Shown: piece after piece, positions 6,517 to 11,611 of the stretch
How the letters are laid out: each line of letters opens with the position of its first letter
How positions within the stretch are numbered: the stretch's first letter is position 1
Source of the DNA: an uncultured Clostridia bacterium
GTDB lineage: Bacteria; Bacillota; Clostridia; TANB77; CAG-508
Assembly (NCBI GenBank): GCA_947623615.1
Contig: CANQHH010000022.1
Coordinates: 1-11,611 of the forward strand
Direction: 5' to 3'
Length of the DNA: 11,611 nt
Translations under genes and position numbers: made by a program
The notes under the pieces: generated by a model
The model's input: the letters and a program-made list of their open reading frames with translations, nothing else
What the model was told of the DNA's origin: nothing
The model's database searches: none

Positions 6517-7095
6517 TTACATATTATTCAATAACAATTTATTTCTTGTATCAATACTATCTGTATGAATTAATTTATTTTTATCTATTGTGTTTTTTAT
6601 TGACACATCTATTATATATATTACCGCTTCATCTAAACTTCTATCAGCAATTTCTCTAACTTTTTGTGAATCTTCCCATGTTCGTCCATCCTCTGTCTTA
6701 TCTGCAACAATAAGAATCTTTGCCAAGTCATCCATATTTTTATTTCCTGTTGTATGATATGTTATTGCATCTTGCATTTCTTTAGTAAATCCATACCTCT
6801 TTTTACATATATCTGCTCCTATTTTCGCATGCAATAAACCAACATTTATTTTTTCTATATCATCTATTTGTATTTCATTCTCCTTTACATATTTAAGCTT
6901 ATCATCATGTGTCATTTCTTTAGCAATATCATGTGCCAAACCTACTAATCTTGCTTTATTTATATCCACATTATATTTTTCAGCTAATTCCTCTGCTTTA
7001 TTCATAACACCTATACAATGTTTATATCTTTCTTCTGACAATACATCTTTCAAATCATTATCTATTCTTTTAATTAAAGTTTCTATTTGTTCCAT
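6517..7095 (-). CDS. yqeK: HD-domain hydrolase YqeK-like (diadenosine tetraphosphatase)
   Basis: The product has 192 residues and starts at ATG 7095, 9 nt after an AGGAGA ribosome site. It is a single HD domain whose metal ligands are all visible: His26, His55-Asp56 (AHDIAKE), His89 (LLHAKIG), His114 (YHTTG) and Asp132 (VADK). The ITYHTTGN segment and the following LAKILIVADK are typical of YqeK, which hydrolyses diadenosine tetraphosphate symmetrically to two ADP in Firmicutes. It acts in the cytoplasm and limits Ap4A, an alarmone-like by-product of tRNA synthetases. It lies 15 bp after ddl, so it is cotranscribed with murF and ddl. In many Firmicutes yqeK instead sits between nadD and rsfS; neither is seen here. 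Confidence 0.87.
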   Translation of the reverse strand: MEQIETLIKRIDNDLKDVLSEERYKHCIGVMNKAEELAEKYNVDINKARLVGLAHDIAKEMTHDDKLKYVKENEIQIDDIEKINVGLLHAKIGADICKKRYGFTKEMQDAITYHTTGNKNMDDLAKILIVADKTEDGRTWEDSQKVREIADRSLDEAVIYIIDVSIKNTIDKNKLIHTDSIDTRNKLLLNNM

Positions 7096-7110
7096 ATCTA
7101 TATTTCTCCT

Positions 7111-8127
7111 CTATTCTAATGATAATTGTATTAATCTATCCAATAACTCTGAATATTCTATCCCTTCCTGCTTAAATAATTTAGGATACATGCTAATTTC
7201 AGTAAATCCTGGTAAAGTATTTATTTCATTTATATACACCTTATTTGTACCTTTTTCAATAAAAAAATCTACCCTAGATAATCCTGACCCATCTACCGCT
7301 TTAAATGCTTTTATTGCTAATTTTTTTATTTTCTTCTCTATATTCCTATTTATTTTAGCTGGGATTATCGTTTTTGAAGCAATATTTTTGTACTTAGCAT
7401 CAAAAGTATAAAAATCTTCTGCAGGTAGTATCTCTCCTAATGCTGAGGTTACAGGCTCTTCATTTCCTAATATAGCACATTCTATTTCTCTTCCTTCTAT
7501 ATTTTGCTCTATTAATATTTTTTTATCGAATTTAGATGCATATTCTATGCTTTCTATCAATTCTTTACTATTATATGCTTTTTTAATTCCTATAGATGAA
7601 CCCGAATTTGAAGGTTTTACAAATACAGGAAAATTTAGCTTTCTTTCTACTATTTCGCATATCTTACTCACATCATAAACTACTTCATTAAAATTTTTAT
7701 CAATATATATATAATTTTCTTTAAATTTTCTTAAATATATGTAATCTGCTTGTAAAATTTTTGCTCTGTCAAAAATGATTTTTGTATATACTTTATCCAT
7801 AGATATACTAGATGCCAATACTTTACAACCAACATATTTTTTTCGAGCTAACTCTAACATTCCCTGTAATGTACCATCTTCTCCATATAATCCATGTAAT
7901 ACTGGAAAAACTACATCAATATTTTTTAAATACCTAATTGGATTTGCTATTTGTGATAATATTTCTTCATCACATTTAAACCATTCTCCATTTTCCTTAA
8001 TATATATCGGAAAAACTTCGTATTTTTCCTTATTTAAGTTTTGTATTACCGATTTTGCTGAATTAATCGATACATCATGCTCTGTTGACATTCCGCCAAA
8101 AATAACACCCACTTTTAATTTTTGCAT
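7111..8127 (-). CDS. ddl: D-alanine-D-alanine ligase
   Basis: This 338-residue cytoplasmic ATP-grasp enzyme joins two D-Ala for use by MurF in peptidoglycan precursor synthesis. Visible motifs are GGMSTEHDVS (11-20, catalytic Glu16), HGLYGEDG (78-85), the glycine-rich KPSNSGSSIG (171-180), DAKY (243-246) and NEINTLPGFT (300-309, with metal ligands Glu301 and Asn303). Tyr246 in DAKY is the residue that is usually Phe in D-Ala-D-lactate ligases, so a normal D-Ala-D-Ala product is predicted. The start is set by GAGGAG 10 nt upstream. A longer frame exists up to base 8229, but it would overlap murF and lacks a ribosome site. It lies 55 bp after murF and 15 bp before yqeK. Confidence 0.94.
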   Translation of the reverse strand: MQKLKVGVIFGGMSTEHDVSINSAKSVIQNLNKEKYEVFPIYIKENGEWFKCDEEILSQIANPIRYLKNIDVVFPVLHGLYGEDGTLQGMLELARKKYVGCKVLASSISMDKVYTKIIFDRAKILQADYIYLRKFKENYIYIDKNFNEVVYDVSKICEIVERKLNFPVFVKPSNSGSSIGIKKAYNSKELIESIEYASKFDKKILIEQNIEGREIECAILGNEEPVTSALGEILPAEDFYTFDAKYKNIASKTIIPAKINRNIEKKIKKLAIKAFKAVDGSGLSRVDFFIEKGTNKVYINEINTLPGFTEISMYPKLFKQEGIEYSELLDRLIQLSLE

Positions 8128-8137
8128 TTTATCACAT

Positions 8138-8143
8138 CTCCTC
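8138..8143 (-). promoter_or_regulatory. Shine-Dalgarno site fixing the ddl start
   Basis: On the minus strand GAGGAG lies 10 nt before ATG 8127. The conserved Ddl N-terminus (KVGVIFGG) begins a few residues later, which confirms this start. Confidence 0.85.
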
Positions 8144-8182
8144 AATATTATATATTCTGGTGTTATTTTTATCATTACTATT

Positions 8183-9589
8183 TTATTTATTACATATATT
8201 TTCAAAAATTTCTTGGAATCCCATTCCATTTGATGCTTTTATTAATATTGCTAAGTTTCCTTCTTTCATGAAATCTTGTAATTTAATAATTGCTTGATTA
8301 TTTTCATCAAATACATATATATTTCTTCTATCCATTCCTAAATCTTCCGCTTCTTCTGCAATAAATTTAGCTTGTGTGCCTACTGTAATTAATATATCTA
8401 TATTGTTTCTATATACATCTGTTCCTACTTGCCTATGTAATCTCTCTGAATATTCTCCTAACTCTAACATATCACCTAATACAGCTATTCTTTTATTATG
8501 TGAAAGTGTAGCTAAATACTCTATTGATGATTTCATTGAATCATAATTTGCATTATAGCAATCATTTATTATTGTTATATTATTTTCTATTTTCTCTATT
8601 TGCATTCTCCTTTTAGTAAGCTCAAAACTTCGAATACCATCTAAAATATTTTGCATATCTATATTAAATATTCTACCAACTGCTATTGCACATAAGCTAT
8701 TTAATACAAAATGATTTCCTGGAATTCGTATATCCACTGAATAAGTTTTTCCCTTTACATCAATATTATATGTACTTCTATCTTCCATTAATTTGGTATT
8801 ATATGCCATAACACTACTTATATTTTCCATACCAAATGTTACAACATCATACCTTCCACTTTCACTTAATACCCAATCATGTAATAAATCATTATCATTA
8901 TTTATTACTACTTTACCATCACTTTGTAGCCCTTCTAAAATCTCTAGTTTTGCTTTTAAAATATTATGTCTTGAACCTAAATTGCCAATATGTGCTGTTC
9001 CAATATTAGTAATAACTGCTACAGTTGGCTTTACTATATTAGTAAGTTCACTTATTTCCCCAAGATGATTCATTCCAATTTCTACAACCATAGCACTATG
9101 ATTTTTTAAACGTAATATTGTAAGTGGTACACCTATATGGTTATTATAATTCCCTTCTGTTTTTAATACATTGTATTCTTTTGACATAACACTTGCAATT
9201 ATGTCTTTTGTACTTGTTTTTCCAACACTCCCTGTTACTGCAATAACTGGTATATCATACATTGTTCTTTTATATTCTGCAAGTTTTTGCAATGCTCTTA
9301 TTGTGTCTTCTACAATTAGTATAGTTCTATCTTTATATCTTTGCTTTATATTATCTGGAATTATTATGTTTTGCAATATACATGCTTTTGCCCCTTTTTC
9401 TAATGCTTCCTCGTATCTTTCACTTCCATTATGATTTTCACCTTGTAAGCCTACAAATACATCTCCTGCTTTTATTTCTCTTGTATCTCTGCAAAAATTT
9501 TCTAAAACTGTATCTAATTCTCCGCATATTAATTTTGCATTACACATTTCTATAACATCTTCTGCTGTAATATTTTTTTCATTATCCAT
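8183..9589 (-). CDS. murF: UDP-MurNAc-tripeptide--D-alanyl-D-alanine ligase
   Basis: This 468-residue cytoplasmic Mur ligase uses ATP to add D-Ala-D-Ala to UDP-MurNAc-tripeptide. The N-terminal domain contains FCRDTREIKAGDVFVGLQG (32-50), the uridine-nucleotide-binding segment of MurF and MurE. The central ATPase domain has the P-loop TGSVGKTST (119-127), then EGNYNNHIGVPLT, EIGMNHLGE and NIGTAHIGNLGS, with a downstream Lys in the ILKAKLEILEG region that is carbamylated in the family. The C-terminal domain carries CYNANYDSM and VLGDMLELGE, diagnostic for MurF. The start is ATG 9589 with a modest GGTGA site 4 nt upstream; a longer frame to 9640 runs into the promoter and is rejected. It is the first gene of the murF-ddl-yqeK unit, so maker and user of the dipeptide are cotranscribed. 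Confidence 0.95.
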   Translation of the reverse strand: MDNEKNITAEDVIEMCNAKLICGELDTVLENFCRDTREIKAGDVFVGLQGENHNGSERYEEALEKGAKACILQNIIIPDNIKQRYKDRTILIVEDTIRALQKLAEYKRTMYDIPVIAVTGSVGKTSTKDIIASVMSKEYNVLKTEGNYNNHIGVPLTILRLKNHSAMVVEIGMNHLGEISELTNIVKPTVAVITNIGTAHIGNLGSRHNILKAKLEILEGLQSDGKVVINNDNDLLHDWVLSESGRYDVVTFGMENISSVMAYNTKLMEDRSTYNIDVKGKTYSVDIRIPGNHFVLNSLCAIAVGRIFNIDMQNILDGIRSFELTKRRMQIEKIENNITIINDCYNANYDSMKSSIEYLATLSHNKRIAVLGDMLELGEYSERLHRQVGTDVYRNNIDILITVGTQAKFIAEEAEDLGMDRRNIYVFDENNQAIIKLQDFMKEGNLAILIKASNGMGFQEIFENICNK

Positions 9590-9619
9590 ATTATCACCGT
9601 CTCTCTTTCTATATTTGAC

Positions 9620-9648
9620 ATTATATATGATACTATACAATTTTTCAA
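9620..9648 (-). promoter_or_regulatory. Sigma-A-type promoter for murF
   Basis: On the minus strand TTGAAA (9648-9643), a 17-nt spacer and TATAAT (9625-9620). Transcription would start near 9613, about 24 nt before the murF ATG. This is the best promoter in the window and lies between the SASP terminator and murF. Confidence 0.88.
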
Positions 9649-9664
9649 GTTATTGTTACTCTCG

Positions 9665-9700
9665 AAAAAGGAAGACTGCTTTTACACAATCCCCCTTTTT
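9665..9700 (-). terminator. Intrinsic terminator after the SASP gene
   Basis: A 14-bp stem (9665-9678 with 9687-9700, three G-U pairs) has an 8-nt loop, and its descending arm ends in a T-run on the minus strand. It separates the forespore-type SASP gene from the murF promoter. The A/T flanks could let it work in both directions. Confidence 0.78.
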
Positions 9701-9715
9701 TTATTTTAAGAAAAA

Positions 9716-9889
9716 CTATTTTTCTGCACTTCTATTTGCTATTTCAATTGCCTTTGTTACTATATTTCCACAAGTTTTTGAAGGTACATTTCCCCATCCT
9801 CCATCTTGTTTTACCTGTTCATATACTCCTAATTCTTTTGCAATCTCTTCTCTTAAATTTTCTGAAATTACACTTTTGTTTCTAGACAT
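9716..9889 (-). CDS. Small acid-soluble spore protein, alpha/beta type
   Basis: The product has 57 residues from ATG 9889, 8 nt after a perfect AAGGAGG site. The sequence LREEIAKELGVYEQV (12-26) contains the EIAKELG stretch expected at the GPR protease cut site. It is followed by GGWGNVPSKTCGNIV (30-44) and an Ile/Ala-rich last helix, the two blocks of alpha/beta SASPs in their short clostridial form. Such proteins coat and protect DNA in the dormant spore and are degraded to amino acids at outgrowth. Expression is normally from a sigma-G promoter in the forespore; I could not place a confident one upstream. It follows ypeB by 83 bp on the same strand and has its own terminator. The family call is firm; the exact ssp name is not. 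Confidence 0.9.
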   Translation of the reverse strand: MSRNKSVISENLREEIAKELGVYEQVKQDGGWGNVPSKTCGNIVTKAIEIANRSAEK

Positions 9890-9943
9890 AATTTTGTCCT
9901 CCTTGTACTTTTCTTAAGCTTTTCGCTTATAAATATTATTTGC

Positions 9944-9972
9944 AAATTTCTATAAAAGTATTTTAGAAATTT
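9944..9972. repeat. 9-bp inverted repeat just after the ypeB stop
   Basis: AAATTTCTA (9944-9952) is inverted at 9964-9972 with an 11-nt loop, directly after the ypeB stop. There is only one G-C pair and no T-run on the minus strand, so it is at best a weak terminator; ypeB and the SASP gene may be partly cotranscribed. Confidence 0.3.
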
Positions 9973-11361
9973 TTAGTGTGTTAATGTTCCATTTGGAGTA
10001 TTTACAATTAATAATATATCTTCTTCCTTGCCTGTTTGCGCATTTACATAAACAATGCAATCCATATCATCAAATTTTCCTTTAAATTCCCAACATAATA
10101 TTTCTGTTTTCCATTCTGTTGGTATTATTGCTAATCCTTCACTATTTATTTTAAGCTTTTTATTTAAATTCTCTTTTGCCTTTTCTTTTGATATTTTAAC
10201 CTTTTCTATATTTCTTTTATTATGAGAATTTAAGTATCCAGTTGTCTCTATTCCCAATATTTCACCATTATCTAATGCAACTTTTACCTTTATTAGATCT
10301 GGATATATTACCACATCATCTTGCAAATATGCATAATTTATTGTTACAATTCCGCTCTCTTTTAAATAATATGTTTCTTTCATATTATCAAATCCTTGGT
10401 TTTGTAAAAATTCTTTTCCCTTTTTATTAGCTTCGTCATTTGAAATTAGTTCATCATTTACCTGCCTATCTGCATTCATATAAACTACATGTCCACCTTT
10501 TTCTGATACAGAAATAGCAATATTTCTATCTTCATTTTTTAATTTTGCACTAAAATCATAAGATACAATATTACTATTTTCACCTTTTCCATTATATGAT
10601 ATATTTTCTATTTTTTCTTCTCCTATAAATTTTTGTGCTATTTCTTTTGCTTTTTCTTCATCTATATTATCTCCTGTTAACCCTTTTTTCTCTTTAGTTG
10701 TAATATGCTCTGAAAATGCTCCATCATATATTAAACCAGAATACTCATGGAAATTTTCCTCTAAGCTTCCAAAACTGTCTTTGGATATATTACTAACTTG
10801 CTGTGCAAATACAAAATTGTCTTTTTTAGTAATATCTCCCCATTTAATTTTTCCTTCACCCATCTCTACAGATAACTGATTTAATGTATTTTCTAAATCT
10901 ACACTATATCTATGCAAGTCCTCTAAGTTTTTTATATCTTCTTTTGATAAATCTTCTCCATTAATGTTTTTTCGTGATAATGAATAACTATAATCACTTA
11001 CCTGGTTTAAAAATTTAGCAGTTTGTTGTAGCTCATTACTTTCAATTGGAAGTTGTGTTAAATATGCACTCGCCAAATTTGCTTCTCTCCATACATTTGT
11101 TAATGTTTCTGCCCCATGCTCGGCAGAATTTGTTATTTGAGATTTTGCAAGATACGTTTCTACATTTTGTACATAATCAACCAACTGAAAAAATGCCATA
11201 TTATATGAATTCTCTGACGCTTGCTTAAACTCTTTCTTAACATTGTATGTGTATATACCTAATATTATTAGCATAGCTACTAACACTACAATAACAGATA
11301 CCATCTGTTTATTTTTCAAATTCTTTTCCCAATTTATTAATTTACTTTTAAAATTTTCCAA
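9973..11361 (-). CDS. ypeB: Germination protein YpeB
   Basis: The product has 462 residues, near the usual family length. The start is TTG 11361, 9 nt after an AGAAGGG site; the nearby ATG at 11369 is out of frame. One hydrophobic segment (about 20-39) anchors the protein in the spore membrane. A long helical region follows, and the C-terminal half contains repeated PepSY-type domains (from about residue 230). The end, ILLIVNTPNGTLTH, is typical of YpeB. YpeB is needed for the cortex-lytic enzyme SleB to be present and controlled in the spore, and SleB opens the cortex at germination. In the usual arrangement sleB is directly upstream, but here a divergent gene occupies that place. Forespore expression is expected, though I found no convincing sigma-G promoter. 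Confidence 0.93.
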   Translation of the reverse strand: MENFKSKLINWEKNLKNKQMVSVIVVLVAMLIILGIYTYNVKKEFKQASENSYNMAFFQLVDYVQNVETYLAKSQITNSAEHGAETLTNVWREANLASAYLTQLPIESNELQQTAKFLNQVSDYSYSLSRKNINGEDLSKEDIKNLEDLHRYSVDLENTLNQLSVEMGEGKIKWGDITKKDNFVFAQQVSNISKDSFGSLEENFHEYSGLIYDGAFSEHITTKEKKGLTGDNIDEEKAKEIAQKFIGEEKIENISYNGKGENSNIVSYDFSAKLKNEDRNIAISVSEKGGHVVYMNADRQVNDELISNDEANKKGKEFLQNQGFDNMKETYYLKESGIVTINYAYLQDDVVIYPDLIKVKVALDNGEILGIETTGYLNSHNKRNIEKVKISKEKAKENLNKKLKINSEGLAIIPTEWKTEILCWEFKGKFDDMDCIVYVNAQTGKEEDILLIVNTPNGTLTH

Positions 11362-11438
11362 AAAATCATTCCCTTCTCATATCTTTTAACTATTTTGCTC
11401 CTTTTTTATTAAATTATTCTTTAAATTTTATTAATTTT

Positions 11439-11467
11439 TTGATATTTTTCTTATTTTATGTTAAAAT
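11439..11467 (+). promoter_or_regulatory. Sigma-A-type promoter for the right-edge glycosyltransferase
   Basis: TTGATA (11439-11444), a 17-nt spacer and TAAAAT (11462-11467) preceded by TGT (extended -10). Transcription would start near 11474, about 31 nt before the ATG at 11505. It lies in the 143-bp gap shared with the divergent ypeB. Confidence 0.75.
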
Positions 11468-11504
11468 ATCAATGTAAAAATAATTTTGATATATGGGAGT
11501 AATT

Positions 11505-11611
11505 ATGAAAAAAGTTCTTATATTTTATGCGTCTTACGGTGGTGGACATTTATCAGCTGCAATGACTATAAAAAAATATTTAGATGAACATTATTCTGAT
11601 GTCGAAACTGA
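11505..11611 (+). CDS. Diacylglycerol glucosyltransferase/MGDG synthase-like protein (5' part)
   Basis: Only the first 35 codons lie in the window. GGGAG (11495-11499) sits 5 nt before ATG. The N-terminus MKKVLIFYASYGGGHLSAA is the opening beta strand and glycine-rich loop of the MGDG-synthase/UgtP-type glycosyltransferases, with the conserved GGGH. Relatives transfer glucose or galactose from a UDP-sugar to diacylglycerol at the membrane, making glycolipids and lipoteichoic acid anchors. MurG-like enzymes begin in a similar way, but the YxSxGGGHxxAA form fits UgtP better. Substrate cannot be judged from this fragment. It is divergent from ypeB. Confidence 0.8.
   Translation, partial: MKKVLIFYASYGGGHLSAAMTIKKYLDEHYSDVET

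Noticed and set aside
8128..8229. N-terminal extension of ddl overlapping murF
   Set aside because: It has no ribosome site and no family similarity, and the conserved Ddl N-terminus starts just after ATG 8127.
7775..8233. 152-codon plus-strand open frame opposite ddl
   Set aside because: It is antisense to a clear ddl gene, with composition expected of a shadow frame and no ribosome site.
9590..9640. N-terminal extension of murF
   Set aside because: The stretch contains the -10 promoter element and the expected transcription start; ATG 9589 fits the family.
9615..9917. 100-codon plus-strand open frame opposite the SASP gene and murF promoter
   Set aside because: It lies antisense to a recognisable SASP gene, a terminator and a promoter, and has no recognisable protein features.
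9915..9929. 5-bp hairpin in the SASP leader
   Set aside because: The stem is too short and weak, and nothing marks it as a regulator or terminator.

Overview
The window is AT-rich low-GC Gram-positive DNA. It encodes an alpha/beta-type small acid-soluble spore protein and the germination protein YpeB, so the host is an endospore former. Gene content, TTG starts and strong AGGAGG-type ribosome sites fit Clostridia, probably an uncultured or gut-type lineage; I cannot name a species. No gene-free stretch exceeds about 150 bp, and I see no rRNA, tRNA, CRISPR array or insertion sequence.

Bases 1-3372 (all plus strand) look like one end of an integrated element that continues off the left edge. 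They hold a putative zinc metallopeptidase of no family I recognise (open at the left edge), a near-perfect intrinsic terminator overlapping its stop codon, a 40-codon ORF, and a large serine recombinase. The recombinase start is odd: the good ribosome site feeds an ATG in the wrong frame, and the 40-codon ORF sits in the same frame just upstream of a TAG.

Bases 3430-5948 (plus strand) carry a zinc-dependent medium-chain alcohol dehydrogenase. After it comes a two-gene unit driven by a good extended -10 promoter: a membrane-anchored DNA/RNA non-specific endonuclease and an acidic 187-residue protein of unknown function built from two similar halves. This unit converges on the minus-strand block at about 5940, where the final codons overlap.

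Bases 5935-9650 (minus strand) form a cell-wall cluster reading murF, ddl, yqeK and the front half of an M14 peptidase. MurF uses the D-Ala-D-Ala that Ddl makes. YqeK is an HD-domain dinucleotide hydrolase. The M14 gene is broken: its homology stops just after the first two zinc ligands and runs into a terminator hairpin. A clear sigma-A-type promoter lies before murF.

Bases 9665-11361 (minus strand) hold two sporulation genes: an SASP of 57 residues with its own terminator, and ypeB, which here lacks an adjacent sleB. Reading off the right edge on the plus strand, divergent from ypeB, is the start of a diacylglycerol glucosyltransferase/MGDG-synthase-like gene with its own promoter.
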